A DNA stretch of 64,000 bases from Methylophilaceae bacterium 11. GTDB taxonomy: Bacteria > Pseudomonadota > Gammaproteobacteria > Burkholderiales > Methylophilaceae. The notes under the pieces are model-generated. The model was not told the origin of the DNA. It did not search any database and saw only the letters and a list, made by a program, of their open reading frames with translations. Where the stretch lies: assembly GCA_000525025.1 (NCBI GenBank), contig JCKJ01000001.1, forward strand, positions 2,356,001-2,420,000, written 5' to 3'. Below are positions 50,778 to 61,504 of the stretch, one piece after another. The translations under genes were made by a program, and so were the position numbers. The stretch's first letter is position 1; each line of letters starts with the position of its first letter.

Positions 50778-51737
50778 CTAGCGTTTAGCATTAATTGCAC
50801 GCCCAGCAGCACTGCGAAAACCATCGTATGCGCCACGCGGGGTTGCATTGGTTAGGTACTCAGGCACAACGGCTTCTAATGGCATCAGCGATACGCCCAA
50901 CTCTGATGGCAACGTTTGCAAAGTCACGCTATCCACACGCATGGAGCGCACATTATCGCGACTCATGAGTTTGACTGGCATAAACTCCATCGCGAAGCCT
51001 TGCAAATAGGAAAGCTTATCGCTGAGCCCAATAATAGGGCGCGAAATACCCAACATTGTCATGACTTTTTGAATCAACTCACGGAAGCTATACACTTGCG
51101 GCCCACCCAATTCATAAGTCTTGCCATAGGTATCCGTATTTTCTAGCGCATTGACCATGCAACTGGTCACGTCTTCCACCCAAATTGGCTGGAATCTAGC
51201 ATCTGGTTTTGCCAATACAATGACTGGCAACAGCTTCACTAGGCTTGCAAACAAGTTAAAAAAGCTATCGTGGCGGCCAAAGATAATCGAAGGTTTAAAA
51301 ATAGTAATGTTCAGTTTTTTGCTGAATTCACCTACTGCGGATTCTCCCGCCGCTTTGCTACGTAGATACTGACTTGGCGCAGACTTGCTCGCTTGCAATG
51401 CACTCATATGAATCAAGCGCTCAATGACTAACTCGCCACATACTTGCGCCAGTCTTCTTGGTAATTGATGATGGACTTGCTCAAAACTTGCACGCCCGGA
51501 TTCATGCAGAATGCCTACCAGATTGATTACTGCATAACTGCCTTCCAGCATGCTTTTCAGTTTTTGCTGCTCAAAGATATCACACTGCACCACCTGTACA
51601 TTAGGTAGCAATATCAGATGCTTAGCCGATTCTCGACGACGGGAGATGACAGTCACCTGATAGCCTGCCGCGTCTAACTTTGCTACTAGGCTGCTACCCA
51701 CAAACCCTGATCCGCCTAATACCGTGATTTTTTTCAT
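50778..51737 (-). CDS. NDUFA9-like atypical SDR (NAD(P)-binding) protein
   Basis: The 319-residue protein has an extended Rossmann fold with ITVLGGSGFVGSSLVAKLDAAGYQVTVISRR at its start and INLVGILHESGRASFEQVHHQLPRRLAQVC. RLIHMSALQAS replaces the usual active-site Tyr-x3-Lys region. It matches the complex I NDUFA9-like/YbjT-type group of proteobacteria, which may bind NADPH and quinone but rarely have proven activity. It lies between cca (24 bp) and slt (8 bp), likely one operon. Confidence 0.87.
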   Translation of the reverse strand: MKKITVLGGSGFVGSSLVAKLDAAGYQVTVISRRRESAKHLILLPNVQVVQCDIFEQQKLKSMLEGSYAVINLVGILHESGRASFEQVHHQLPRRLAQVCGELVIERLIHMSALQASKSAPSQYLRSKAAGESAVGEFSKKLNITIFKPSIIFGRHDSFFNLFASLVKLLPVIVLAKPDARFQPIWVEDVTSCMVNALENTDTYGKTYELGGPQVYSFRELIQKVMTMLGISRPIIGLSDKLSYLQGFAMEFMPVKLMSRDNVRSMRVDSVTLQTLPSELGVSLMPLEAVVPEYLTNATPRGAYDGFRSAAGRAINAKR

Positions 51738-51745
51738 ATGATGAC

Positions 51746-53707
51746 CTACTCGTTCGAATTTAAATTAGAGTCTAGCTCACTGCTGTTCTTTGCAGGAATC
51801 ACGCCTAAACGTTTTTTCAATGGAATACTGACCAAACCTAAGCGTTGGGTATACATATGCGCATTCGCCATGACTTTTTTAACGTAATTGCGTGTCTCAC
51901 TAAACGGGATGGTCTCTGCATATATCGCACCCTCAAGCGGAATATTCCCCATCCATTTTTTTGCACGGCTTGGCCCTGCATTATAAGCCGCCGTAGCCAT
52001 CGTTTCTTGGCCATTAAACTGATCTGCGGTATAGCGCATGTAATAGGTACCCAAAGAAATATTAGTATCTAAATCGTGCAGCATGCCGTGATTGTAATCG
52101 CTCCAGCCCACTTTATTGGCTACCCATTTGGCAGTAGCCGGCATTATTTGCATTAAGCCAGAGGCACCCACCCCAGATTTTGCATAGTGCATAAAGCGGC
52201 TTTCTTGGCGAATGATGCCATAAACCCAGGCCTCATCTACGTTCTGCTCACTGGCAGCATCTTTCATTAAGTCCCGATACGGCGTAGGGTAGCGCAAATT
52301 AAAATTATGCACCTCTTTGGTTTGGTCTGCCGTGATCACAGCTAGGTCATACCATTTATTTCTGGCTGCGTACTCAGCAGCCACAATCAACTGTTCGTCA
52401 CTCAGGTTATCGGTCGCTACAGTCCATTCCAGCTTAGCTTCCCAACGAAATGCCAATCGCTGCAAGGCTTCTGCGCGTAATACTGGCGCTAATTTTGCAA
52501 AGGCATTCACCGCAATATCATCCGGCACATACTCTATTGGCTGCGCACGCATACTGGCTTCTAGCTCCTCTTGCGCAAGCCAGCCATAAAAATGACGCTC
52601 AATAGATAATGCTGCAAATAAGCCATTGGCTTCTAGCATCTGATTCTGCACTTTGAGCGCGCGGGCTTTCCAATAGCGCCACGTAGCCTCATCTGACTGC
52701 TCGGTTGGCATCATGGCTACCACTTCCAGCAAGCCATCCCAATTGGTTTGGCGCAATGCGGCACGCGCATACCAATCGAGCTGATCTCGCGTGAGCGCAG
52801 TATTCTCTGCCAATCGAAACCATTGATACGCCTCTGGTTCATGGCGTTGTGCGGCCAGCAAAGCTAAGCGTCCATAGAAATAGCTTTTTTGCTCTGCATT
52901 GAACAAGCCTTCTATCTTTTTGAATGCACTCAATGCCTGCGCAGAGTCAGTACGCGCCAATTGATTAAGTGCGTATAAATAAAGCTCTTTTCCGTACGCA
53001 GTTTTTTGATTGGCTGTTTTCTTCGCTATCGTTTTGGATGGGCTGGCATTAACTGCGTCAATCTGTTTTTGCAGCGCGGCATCGCCTGCCGGGCTTCTTT
53101 TAGCGATGCCTTTTGCTAATGCCACGCGGTTTTCCGCCAACGCCATGCGAAAGCGCGCCTCCAAATCTTCTTCTGTAATGACATTGGCCGCCTGCATTTT
53201 ATCAAACAGCACATTACAGTTAGTAGGCTGCTCTTTGGCTTGAAACCATAAGACCTTCGCCGACTCTAGCGTTTTGCCATCATTCACAGCAGCGTTAGCT
53301 TCTGCGGCATAACAAGTGATGGCAGGGTCTTGTAACTGGTACTGCGGATAGATGTCTAAAAAGGCCGCCCAATTTTGCTGCTTAGCCAGTTTTTTGAGCC
53401 ATTCACCCCTAAACCTATCAGCAAACGGGTAGCCATCGTAGCGTGTTAAAAACTCGGAGACATTGGCCTGGCTCACATCATCCAGACTTAATAGCATGAG
53501 CCAATACTCGGCATAAGGCGCTAGTACATGCTGCATGTCCTTGAGTCTATTGACGCTATCGGCGAGTGCAAAGCTATTTTTTTTATCGTAAGCAGCGCGT
53601 GCCAGCAGCACTTCGTCATCGCCAGTATCGGCGTAGACAGACATCGCATGTGATGCGAACAGCAACGTACAAAGGAGGGAGCAATAAAGAAAGTGGCGGC
53701 GTAACAT
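51746..53707 (-). CDS. slt: Soluble lytic murein transglycosylase
   Basis: The 653-residue periplasmic enzyme has a signal peptide (about residues 1-26), a long superhelical U/L domain and a C-terminal SLT domain. The catalytic Glu is in VYGIIRQESRFMHYAKSGVGASGLMQIMPATAKWVA; MATAAYNAGPSRAKKWMG and ETRNYVKKVMAN complete the domain. It cleaves MurNAc-GlcNAc bonds to form 1,6-anhydro ends. Length agrees with Slt70. It is transcribed ahead of the NDUFA9-like and cca genes. Confidence 0.94.
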   Translation of the reverse strand: MLRRHFLYCSLLCTLLFASHAMSVYADTGDDEVLLARAAYDKKNSFALADSVNRLKDMQHVLAPYAEYWLMLLSLDDVSQANVSEFLTRYDGYPFADRFRGEWLKKLAKQQNWAAFLDIYPQYQLQDPAITCYAAEANAAVNDGKTLESAKVLWFQAKEQPTNCNVLFDKMQAANVITEEDLEARFRMALAENRVALAKGIAKRSPAGDAALQKQIDAVNASPSKTIAKKTANQKTAYGKELYLYALNQLARTDSAQALSAFKKIEGLFNAEQKSYFYGRLALLAAQRHEPEAYQWFRLAENTALTRDQLDWYARAALRQTNWDGLLEVVAMMPTEQSDEATWRYWKARALKVQNQMLEANGLFAALSIERHFYGWLAQEELEASMRAQPIEYVPDDIAVNAFAKLAPVLRAEALQRLAFRWEAKLEWTVATDNLSDEQLIVAAEYAARNKWYDLAVITADQTKEVHNFNLRYPTPYRDLMKDAASEQNVDEAWVYGIIRQESRFMHYAKSGVGASGLMQIMPATAKWVANKVGWSDYNHGMLHDLDTNISLGTYYMRYTADQFNGQETMATAAYNAGPSRAKKWMGNIPLEGAIYAETIPFSETRNYVKKVMANAHMYTQRLGLVSIPLKKRLGVIPAKNSSELDSNLNSNE

Positions 53708-53724
53708 ATCAGGGGCATCTCATC

Positions 53725-53907
53725 TTAAATACGCAACACGCGGCTCACAAAAAACAATAACATCACAAACAATAAGAACCAACCTGCCAATTGTGCAAGC
53801 CGTTTGAGTATGTGCAAGTATTTTTTATCTTGGCTATAGACATATAGCCCTAATAAAATAAATGCAGCAATAATCAGTACAATGACCGTTAGTCTAATCA
53901 CAATCAT
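53725..53907 (-). CDS. Small two-helix membrane protein, hypothetical
   Basis: The 60-residue protein has two hydrophobic helices (about 3-24 and 38-57) joined by a basic SQDKKYLHILKR loop. It starts 42 bp after the lpxC stop and ends 17 bp before slt. The composition and spacing support a real gene, but no family is recognised. Confidence 0.6.
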   Translation of the reverse strand: MIVIRLTVIVLIIAAFILLGLYVYSQDKKYLHILKRLAQLAGWFLLFVMLLFFVSRVLRI

Positions 53908-53949
53908 GTGTACACCTCTTGTGAAATCGACTCAAAACTCATACAAGCG

Positions 53950-54891
53950 TTACCCGCTAAAATGCGGCATCAGTGCAGGTGTAAAATATTGACGCTGCTC
54001 GACAAAACCAGCAGGCGCATCTTCAAGATGTTCAAACACTGCAAACTCCCACGCATCCGCATCTGCCAGCAAGGCGCGTAATAGCTGATTATTCATGGCG
54101 TGGCCTGATTTAAAGGCAGTAAACGCACCTAAAATTGGGTGCCCCAGCATGTACAAATCGCCAATCGCATCTAGCACTTTATGCTTGGCAAATTCGTCCT
54201 CATAACGCAATCCATCGGCGTTCAATACACGATATTCATCCAGCACAATGGCATTATCCAAGCTACCACCACGCGCTAATCCATTGGCCCGCAAGTACTC
54301 TACCTCGTGCATAAAGCCAAAAGTACGCGCACGGCTAATTTCTTTGATATAGGAATTATCGGCGAAATCAATGCTGACAGTCTTGCCGGAGTGGTCAAAC
54401 ACAGGGTGTGCAAAATCAATGGTGAATTCCATTTTAAAGCCATGATAGGGCTCAAACTTCACCCATTTATCAGCTTCTTTCACTTCTACCGTTTTTTTAA
54501 TTCTAATAAACTTCTTCGGCGCATTCTGTTCCACAATCCCGGCGGATTGCAGTAAATAAATGAATGGGCCAGAACTGCCATCCATGATTGGAATTTCAGA
54601 GGCTGTTACTTCAATACGAATATTATCTACCCCCAAACCTGCAAGGGCAGACATTAAGTGCTCAACGGTGGCTACACGCGCGTCACCATGCTCTAGGGCA
54701 GAGCACAGACGCGTGTCTTTCACTGCGTCAGGGGTTGCTTGAATCTCTGGCGCACCGGGCAAATCGGCGCGACAAAAGACAATCCCCGAGTCAATGGGCG
54801 CAGGTTTCAGCGTCATGATGACTTTCTCACCATTATGCAGGCCGACGCCTGTAGCACTCACTGTTTTTTTCAGTGTTCTTTGTTTTAGCAC
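53950..54891 (-). CDS. lpxC: UDP-3-O-acyl-N-acetylglucosamine deacetylase
   Basis: The 313-residue zinc enzyme catalyses the committed step of lipid A synthesis. [31 protein letters not shown] is the canonical start. [14 protein letters not shown] gives one zinc His, and [14 protein letters not shown] gives His and Asp ligands; SFFDG-like [13 protein letters not shown] holds the active-site Glu/Asp region. GTG 54891 with AGGA upstream is the start. It follows ftsZ as in many Gram-negative dcw clusters. Confidence 0.96.
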   Translation of the reverse strand: MLKQRTLKKTVSATGVGLHNGEKVIMTLKPAPIDSGIVFCRADLPGAPEIQATPDAVKDTRLCSALEHGDARVATVEHLMSALAGLGVDNIRIEVTASEIPIMDGSSGPFIYLLQSAGIVEQNAPKKFIRIKKTVEVKEADKWVKFEPYHGFKMEFTIDFAHPVFDHSGKTVSIDFADNSYIKEISRARTFGFMHEVEYLRANGLARGGSLDNAIVLDEYRVLNADGLRYEDEFAKHKVLDAIGDLYMLGHPILGAFTAFKSGHAMNNQLLRALLADADAWEFAVFEHLEDAPAGFVEQRQYFTPALMPHFSG

Positions 54892-55003
54892 TTAATGTTC
54901 CTACAACAATATGTTTTCTATGATGATACCTACTATACACAAGTAGTTTAACACCATCTACATTGCAGTTTCACCCGCTATTGCTACGCAAAAATTGAGC
55001 GGA

Positions 55004-56170
55004 TTAATCTGCTTGCTTACGTAAAAATGCTGGGATGTCATATTCTTCCACACCAGACATTTTCATGGCCTCTACTTGTGCACGACGGTTGTTGCTTGTA
55101 AATACAGCCGGCGCTTCTTCCTCAGTTTCCATGCCTACATAGATAGGTTGGTTAGTGGTGCCGTCGCGTACGGTGGTCATCACTTTTAACTCAGGTTTTT
55201 GCTGACGACGCGCAACCGCACCATTCAAACCAGTCGCTACCATGGTCACACGTAATTTGTCGCCCATGTTTTCATCCATCACATTGCCCACAATCACGGT
55301 GGCATCTTCTGCGGTGAATGCTTTAATGGTGTTCATGACATCGTAGTACTCTTTCATTTTAAAGTTAGTACTTGCGCTGATGTTCACCAATACGCCGCGT
55401 GCATTCGCCAAGTTAACATCTTCCAACAATGGGCTTGCTACTGCTTGTTCTGCAGCAATACGCGCACGATCCGGACCACTCGCTTCCGCAGAACCCATCA
55501 TTGCCATGCCCATTTCAGACATCACGGTACGTACATCGGCAAAGTCGACGTTGACCAAGCCCGGGCAATTAATGATCTCTGCAATACCTGAGACAGCATT
55601 ATGGAGTACATCGTTCGCAGCACGGAACGCTTCTAAGAACGGTACATCCTCGCCCAATACTTCCATCAATTTCTCGTTTGGAATCACAATCAGTGAGTCA
55701 ACGTGTTGAGAAAGCTCTTCTAAACCGTCTGCCGCTACTTTGGTACGCTTGCCTTCAAACGCAAATGGCTTGGTCACTACAGCTACCGTCAAAATACCCA
55801 TTTCTTTGGCGACTTCTGCAATAATCGGCGCTGCACCCGTACCAGTACCACCACCCATACCGGCAGTGATAAATAACATGTCTGCGCCATCGATAATTTC
55901 AGCAATACGATCACGGTCTTCTAATGCAGCTTCACGACCAATCTCTGGTTTTGCCCCTGCACCCAAGCCTTTAGTGATGTCTTGACCAATTTGCAATACC
56001 GTTTTTGCATGGCTTTTCTTCAAGGCCTGCATATCTGTGTTGGCGCAAATAAACTCTACACCGCTTACGTTTTTGGTCATCATGTGTTCTACAGCGTTAC
56101 CACCGCAACCACCCACACCAATCACCTTGATTACCGCTTCTTGTGAATCTCTTTCCATAATTTCAAACAT
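55004..56170 (-). CDS. ftsZ: Cell division GTPase FtsZ
   Basis: The 388-residue tubulin homologue forms the Z ring. The GTP signature ITAGMGGGTGTGAAPII, the N-terminal VGVGG-like IKVIGVGGCGGNAVEHM and the T7-loop NVDFADVRTVM are intact. The C-terminal peptide EYDIPAFLRKQAD binds FtsA/ZipA and also SlmA. A strong AAGGAGGT site precedes the ATG. It follows ftsA by 98 bp, space enough for an internal promoter. Confidence 0.98.
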   Translation of the reverse strand: MFEIMERDSQEAVIKVIGVGGCGGNAVEHMMTKNVSGVEFICANTDMQALKKSHAKTVLQIGQDITKGLGAGAKPEIGREAALEDRDRIAEIIDGADMLFITAGMGGGTGTGAAPIIAEVAKEMGILTVAVVTKPFAFEGKRTKVAADGLEELSQHVDSLIVIPNEKLMEVLGEDVPFLEAFRAANDVLHNAVSGIAEIINCPGLVNVDFADVRTVMSEMGMAMMGSAEASGPDRARIAAEQAVASPLLEDVNLANARGVLVNISASTNFKMKEYYDVMNTIKAFTAEDATVIVGNVMDENMGDKLRVTMVATGLNGAVARRQQKPELKVMTTVRDGTTNQPIYVGMETEEEAPAVFTSNNRRAQVEAMKMSGVEEYDIPAFLRKQAD

Positions 56171-56268
56171 CTTGAACCTCCTTTTGCCTTTTGTTTTTAG
56201 GTCAATTGAATGGATATTCGCTTAACCCAGCCCTAAATCAAACTTCTCACTACCAAACCTACTACTTA

Positions 56269-57507
56269 CTAAAAATTACCTTGAAACCAACTCTTCATTT
56301 TTTCAAAAATCCTGCCTATGGAGCTCGATTGCATTTGTCCCATCAATTGACGTTCTAATTGCTGTTTACCCATGAGTACCAAGCCCACGCCGGTGGCGTA
56401 CCTTGGATTGCTAATCACTTCCGATAAGCCCGCCACATAACGTGGCATGCCTAAACGCACTGGCGTGTGGAAGATTTCTTCGCCCAACTCCATCATGCCT
56501 CGCATGGCTGCCGAACCGCCGGTAATGACAATGCCGGAAGCAATCATCTCTTCCATGCCACTGCGTCTGAGTTCTTGCTGCACAAATTCATACAGTTCCA
56601 CTACACGCGGCTCAATCACTTCTGCCAACGTTTGAATAGAAAGTTGACGTGGCTCACGCCCATCTACGCCTGGTACTTCCACCACCTCACGAGCATCGGC
56701 AAGCTGTCTAAGCGCGCAACCGTATTTCACTTTAATCTCTTCAGCCGATTGCGTAGGGGTACGGAAAGCCACTGCAATATCGTTGGTCATTTGGTCGCCC
56801 GCAATGGGGATGACTGCGGTATGGCGGATCGCACCGTTTTTAAACACAGCAATATCCGTAGTACCACCGCCGATATCGACCAAGCACACGCCTAGTTCTT
56901 TTTCGTCTTCCGTCAGCACCGCCACGCTAGATGCCAATGGTTGTAGAATCAAATCACTCACCTCTAATCCGCAACGCTTGATGCACTTGACGATATTTTG
57001 TGCGGCAGCCACTGCACCGGTCACAATGTGCACTTTCACTTCTAACTTCATGCCGCTCATGCCAAGCGGTTCACGCACATCTTCTTGGCCATCAATAATG
57101 AATTCTTGCGTGAGGATATGTAAGATTTGCTGATCCGCCGGCAAAGCAATCGCACGTGCAGTTTCCACCACGCGGTCTACATCCATCTGCGATACTTCTG
57201 CATCTTTAATTTTGACCATGCCGTGTGAATTCAAACTTTTGACATGGCTACCTGCAATCCCAGTGAACACCGTGTTAATTTTGCAATCAGCCATCAACTC
57301 GGCTTCTTCAATCGCACGCTGTATCGCCTGCATGGTGGAGTCGATATTGACCACCACCCCTTTTTTCAGGCCTCTGGAAATGTGCTGCCCCAGCCCGATG
57401 ACTTTCAAGGAGCCTTCCGGCAATAGCTCAGCCACAATCGCGACAATTTTGGATGTCCCAATGTCGAGCCCAACAATTAAATTTTTATCTTCCCGTACTT
57501 TACTCAT
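56269..57507 (-). CDS. ftsA: Cell division protein FtsA
   Basis: The 412-residue actin-like ATPase links FtsZ to the membrane. GLDIGTSKIVAIVAE is the phosphate 1 loop; VDIGGGTTDIAVFKNGAI the phosphate 2 loop; GIVITGGSAAMRGMMELGEEIF the adenosine motif. The 1C domain lies at residues about 85-165. The C-terminal amphipathic helix GRIFEKMKSWFQGNF is the membrane anchor. It begins 30 bp after the ftsQ stop. Confidence 0.97.
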   Translation of the reverse strand: MSKVREDKNLIVGLDIGTSKIVAIVAELLPEGSLKVIGLGQHISRGLKKGVVVNIDSTMQAIQRAIEEAELMADCKINTVFTGIAGSHVKSLNSHGMVKIKDAEVSQMDVDRVVETARAIALPADQQILHILTQEFIIDGQEDVREPLGMSGMKLEVKVHIVTGAVAAAQNIVKCIKRCGLEVSDLILQPLASSVAVLTEDEKELGVCLVDIGGGTTDIAVFKNGAIRHTAVIPIAGDQMTNDIAVAFRTPTQSAEEIKVKYGCALRQLADAREVVEVPGVDGREPRQLSIQTLAEVIEPRVVELYEFVQQELRRSGMEEMIASGIVITGGSAAMRGMMELGEEIFHTPVRLGMPRYVAGLSEVISNPRYATGVGLVLMGKQQLERQLMGQMQSSSIGRIFEKMKSWFQGNF

Positions 57508-57537
57508 GTGTGTTCCCCGCCTTTATTCTTTCGCCGC

Positions 57538-58278
57538 TCATGCTGATGGTTTAGGTGCTACCTTTTGCGTCATATGTGCTGGCTTACGTACCGCAAATCC
57601 GTTGGGATACCGCAAATCCGCATAAGTCACTTTGACATTGAGCTGACTGAGCGTACTGAGGTACCCTTTGGTAAATTTTTCTAAACGACTCGCCATGTCT
57701 ACACGCCCAATGGCAATCTGCATTCCATCTTGCGTTTTAATTTCCCAGGCACGCCTTGGTGACAACTTCACCTGCGCAATCGTTAAATTCGCTTTCTGTA
57801 AAATGGGGTAATAAGTGGCATAGCCTTTCGTCACCTCCAACACACCATCGCCAGGCCCGTAAAAAATGGGCAGTGTGGCATCAGATGCCGCATGAAAAAT
57901 CTCACCATGCGTATTCACCAGCGCCAAGTTACCCCAGCGCGCTAATGCTTGATGCTCTTCTACGCTCACTACAATCTGATCTGGCCAGCGTCTTCTGACA
58001 CTAACGCTACGCGCCCACGGCAACTTTTCAAACGCATCACGCGTGCGCTCAAGGTTCAATGTAAAAAAGTTACCCTTCAAATGTTTGGCCACAATTAACT
58101 TAATCTGCTCTCTGTTCACGTGCGTTAACTTGCCTTCTACGCGCACCTCGCGCAGTGGAAAAATCGGTAGATGCACCACAATAAACAGCAGGCCGTACAA
58201 CATCATCACGATCGATATCGCGAACAGGAAATTGGCAATCCAATTTAATAGTTGTGGTTTATTCCACACGCGGCGCAT
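57538..58278 (-). CDS. ftsQ: Cell division protein FtsQ
   Basis: The 246-residue bitopic protein has one membrane helix (about 14-36), a POTRA domain ([49 protein letters not shown] in outline) and a beta domain. The FSVRR-like [24 protein letters not shown] is typical. It scaffolds FtsB/FtsL in the divisome. ATG 58278 overlaps ddl by 20 bp, but AAAGG directly abuts it. GTG 58269, which gives the common WNKPQLL start, fits the ribosome-binding site better and may be the true start. Confidence 0.93.
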   Translation of the reverse strand: MRRVWNKPQLLNWIANFLFAISIVMMLYGLLFIVVHLPIFPLREVRVEGKLTHVNREQIKLIVAKHLKGNFFTLNLERTRDAFEKLPWARSVSVRRRWPDQIVVSVEEHQALARWGNLALVNTHGEIFHAASDATLPIFYGPGDGVLEVTKGYATYYPILQKANLTIAQVKLSPRRAWEIKTQDGMQIAIGRVDMASRLEKFTKGYLSTLSQLNVKVTYADLRYPNGFAVRKPAHMTQKVAPKPSA

Positions 58279-59212
58279 CCTTTAATGTCATGGCCAAAAT
58301 ACGTAACACCAATGCCTCAAAACTCAACCCTGCTACCTTTGCCGCCATCGGCACCAAACTATGGTCCGTCATACCCGGGCTGGTATTCACTTCCAAAAAG
58401 TAGTGATTGCCTGCCTCATCCATCAAGAAATCCACACGTCCCCAACCACTGCAGCCCAGCACATTAAAAGCTTGTATTGCCTCTTGCTGAATCTGCGCTT
58501 CTTTTGCTGCAGCCAAGCCAGATGGGCAGTGATATTCAGTGTCATCACGCAAATACTTGGCTTCGTAATCGTAGTATTCGTTTTTCGGCACAATGCGGAT
58601 GATGGGCAACGCGACACCTCCTAAGATGCCTACGGTAAACTCGCCACCCCCTACAAACGCTTCTGCAATCACTAGCGGATCAGCTTTGGCAGCCACGGCA
58701 TACGCCTCTGCCAACTCGCTGGCTTGCTTGACTTTACTGATACCGATGCTGGAACCTTCATTGGCTGGCTTCACAAACAAAGGCAAGCCCAAACGCGCCA
58801 CTACTTGTGCAAAGTCGGTGTGAGCATCCAACAGTTCAAACGCTGGCGTTACTACACCACTGGCACCCCACAATAACTTGGTGCGCCATTTATCCATGCC
58901 CACTGCAGAGGCCATAACACCACTCCCGGTATAGGGAATGCCCATCAACTCCAATGCGCCCTGAATCGTGCCGTCTTCGCCAAATCGTCCGTGCAACGCA
59001 ATAAAGGCACGGTCGTAATCCGCCAACTCACTTAGGCTGCGCTCAGCCGGGTCAAAGGCATGTGCATCTACACCTTGGCTCACTAATGCCGCCAGCACGG
59101 CCTTACCACTCTTCAGTGATACTTCGCGCTCGCCCGATTTGCCGCCCAACAACACTGCGACTTTTCCAAATTGTTTTACATCCACTTGTTTTACCTCTAC
59201 TGCGCTATGCAT
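58259..59212 (-). CDS. ddl: D-alanine--D-alanine ligase
   Basis: From ATG 59212 the enzyme has 317 residues. It joins two D-Ala for peptidoglycan. [70 protein letters not shown] and [20 protein letters not shown] are the ATP-grasp signatures. A TTG three codons upstream opens the frame at 59221, but the ATG is preferred. It overlaps both murB and ftsQ, indicating tight coupling. Fits the DdlB type found in dcw clusters. Confidence 0.96.
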   Translation of the reverse strand: MHSAVEVKQVDVKQFGKVAVLLGGKSGEREVSLKSGKAVLAALVSQGVDAHAFDPAERSLSELADYDRAFIALHGRFGEDGTIQGALELMGIPYTGSGVMASAVGMDKWRTKLLWGASGVVTPAFELLDAHTDFAQVVARLGLPLFVKPANEGSSIGISKVKQASELAEAYAVAAKADPLVIAEAFVGGGEFTVGILGGVALPIIRIVPKNEYYDYEAKYLRDDTEYHCPSGLAAAKEAQIQQEAIQAFNVLGCSGWGRVDFLMDEAGNHYFLEVNTSPGMTDHSLVPMAAKVAGLSFEALVLRILAMTLKDAPRVE

Positions 59213-60092
59213 ACTCACCAATCACTCTCACCTCTTGATGCAACGCTATTCCGCGTTGCGCCAATACGGTTTCTTTTACATGTTTAATCAATAACTCAAT
59301 ATCCAAGGCCGTCGCATTGCCTAAGTTCACAATAAAATTGGCATGCTTTTCAGATACTTGCGCGCCGCCCATCGTGTAGCCTTTTAACCCGCATTCTTCG
59401 ATCAATTTGGCAGCGAATGTCCCTTCAGGGTTTCTGAAAGTAGAGCCGGCACTGGGCATATTCAGTGGCTGGCTGGCCAAACGGGTCGCCAATAACTGCT
59501 TAATCTTTTGTGTCGATTCTTTTGCATCACCTTCTGCCAGCGCAAACCAAGCGCCCAAAAACCACTCGCCATCTGCTGGAAATTGCACGTGACGGTAGGT
59601 CGGCACATATTCGCTTTTGCTACGAATATGCACATGGCCGCCCATATCAATCGTTTTCACCTGATGCACAATTTCCCAAGTTTCTGTGCCATAACAACCC
59701 GCGTTCATCGCCAATGCGCCGCCCACGGTACCGGGGATGCCCGCCATAAACTCAGCCCCTTGCTTGGCTTGGTTCGCGCAAAAACGCGCCAACTTACCAC
59801 AAGTGACCCCGGCATCGGCGTATATCCATTCGCCCTCTACAGCTAGCTCGCTCAAGGCTTGATGCATCACAACCACCGTGCCACGCACGCCACCATCACG
59901 CACCAGTAAATTACTACCCAAGCCAATAAAATGTACTGGTTCGTTTTTAGGCAAACTGGCCAAAAATACTTGCAATTCCTCTACACTGTCTGCAATAAAC
60001 AACTGGTCGGCATTGCCGCCCACGCGCCAACTGGTATAGCGTGCCAAGGGCTCATGCTTAAGCAGTAGCGAACCTGTTTTGGCTTGTGCCAT
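59205..60092 (-). CDS. murB: UDP-N-acetylenolpyruvoylglucosamine reductase
   Basis: The 295-residue FAD enzyme reduces UDP-GlcNAc-enolpyruvate to UDP-MurNAc. [38 protein letters not shown] and [18 protein letters not shown] bind [27 protein letters not shown] contains the catalytic Ser-region. The short form lacking the extra type I loop is seen, as usual in this lineage. ATG 60092 overlaps the murC stop by 1 bp (TGATG). Confidence 0.96.
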   Translation of the reverse strand: MAQAKTGSLLLKHEPLARYTSWRVGGNADQLFIADSVEELQVFLASLPKNEPVHFIGLGSNLLVRDGGVRGTVVVMHQALSELAVEGEWIYADAGVTCGKLARFCANQAKQGAEFMAGIPGTVGGALAMNAGCYGTETWEIVHQVKTIDMGGHVHIRSKSEYVPTYRHVQFPADGEWFLGAWFALAEGDAKESTQKIKQLLATRLASQPLNMPSAGSTFRNPEGTFAAKLIEECGLKGYTMGGAQVSEKHANFIVNLGNATALDIELLIKHVKETVLAQRGIALHQEVRVIGEYA

Positions 60093-61486
60093 CACTGTGC
60101 TAACTCCTTAGTTTTAGCTGCTACCTGACCTATGCTGCCTGCACCCATCACAATCACCACATCATCGGCTTGGGCAATATTCAAAATCGCTTCTGGCAGC
60201 GCATCAGTGGTTTCCACAAATATCGGCTCGTTCTTGCCTATGACACGGATGGCGCGGATCAAACTACGCGTATCCGCGGCCACAATCGGTGCTTCGCCGG
60301 CTGAGTACACCTCTGTCAGCAACGCCACATCAGTGGTAGATAGCACGCCTACAAAATCCTCAAAGCAATCACGCGTACGCGTGTAACGATGCGGTTGAAA
60401 CGCCATCACTAAGCGGCGATTGGGGAAGGCACCACGTGCTGCGGCAATCACCGCTTGCATTTCTACTGGGTGGTGACCGTAGTCATCAACCAAGGTAAAC
60501 GTACCGCCCGTTTTAGCCGCAATTTCACCATAGCGCTCAAAGCGACGGCCAACGCCTTTGAATTCTTTGAGTGCTTTGATCATGGCTGCATCTGGCACAT
60601 TCAACTCACTGGCTACGGCGATGGCCGCTAATGCATTCAACACATAGTGATGGCCGGGCAAATTCAATGTCACATCAAAAGTAGTCGTCACACCGTTAAT
60701 ACGCTCTACTGTAAAGTGCATCTTGCCGTTATCTGCAACGATGTTTTTGGCACGGATACGTGCATCATCCGTTGTGCCATAGGTCATCACCGGACGCGTC
60801 ACGCGGGGCAATATCTCACGGATGTTGGCATCATCGGTACAAAGCACCGCCATGCCCCAAAATGGGATCTGTTGCAAGAACTCAACGAATGCACTTTTTA
60901 ACTTTTCAAAACTGTGTTCATAGGTGCCCATATGGTCGTGATCGATATTGGTCACCACAGCCAGAATTGGACTCAAGTGCAGGAACGACGCATCAGACTC
61001 ATCCGCTTCCACCACAATATAGTCCCCAGTACCCAAGCGCGCATTGGTGCTGGCTGCTTCTAACTTGCCACCAATCACAAAAGTGGGGTCCATACCGGCC
61101 TCAGCCAAAATGCTGGCGATCAAACTAGTGGTCGTTGTTTTGCCATGCGTACCAGCTACTGCAATGCCTTGCTTGAAGCGCATCAACTCCGCCAACATTA
61201 ATGCACGTGGAATCACTGGAATATTTTTCTCGCGCGCAGCAATAATTTCTGGGTTCTGTTCATTCACCGCGCTGGAGACCACCACCACATCCGCATCTTG
61301 CAAGTGTTCTTTAGCATGCCCTTGATACACGGTTGCGCCGTATGAAACCAAACGTTTGGTCGTCGCATTGCTGGCCAAGTCAGAACCGCTGACGTTGAAA
61401 TCCAAGTTAACCAACACCTCGGCAATACCGCTCATGCCGGAGCCACCGATGCCAATAAAATGAATGTTTTTTACTTTATGTTTCAT
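60092..61486 (-). CDS. murC: UDP-N-acetylmuramate--L-alanine ligase
   Basis: The 464-residue enzyme adds L-Ala to UDP-MurNAc. [28 protein letters not shown] binds UDP; the ATP loop is [13 protein letters not shown] (residues about 108-120); [14 protein letters not shown] and the C-terminal [24 protein letters not shown] are typical. Length is normal. It starts 18 bp after the murG stop. Confidence 0.97.
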   Translation of the reverse strand: MKHKVKNIHFIGIGGSGMSGIAEVLVNLDFNVSGSDLASNATTKRLVSYGATVYQGHAKEHLQDADVVVVSSAVNEQNPEIIAAREKNIPVIPRALMLAELMRFKQGIAVAGTHGKTTTTSLIASILAEAGMDPTFVIGGKLEAASTNARLGTGDYIVVEADESDASFLHLSPILAVVTNIDHDHMGTYEHSFEKLKSAFVEFLQQIPFWGMAVLCTDDANIREILPRVTRPVMTYGTTDDARIRAKNIVADNGKMHFTVERINGVTTTFDVTLNLPGHHYVLNALAAIAVASELNVPDAAMIKALKEFKGVGRRFERYGEIAAKTGGTFTLVDDYGHHPVEMQAVIAAARGAFPNRRLVMAFQPHRYTRTRDCFEDFVGVLSTTDVALLTEVYSAGEAPIVAADTRSLIRAIRVIGKNEPIFVETTDALPEAILNIAQADDVVIVMGAGSIGQVAAKTKELAQ

Positions 61487-61504
61487 ATGTAAGTCCTAGT
61501 ATGC

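Noticed and set aside
59205-59212. Frameshift or fusion between murB and ddl
   Set aside because: The short overlap is normal coupling in dcw clusters; both products are full length.
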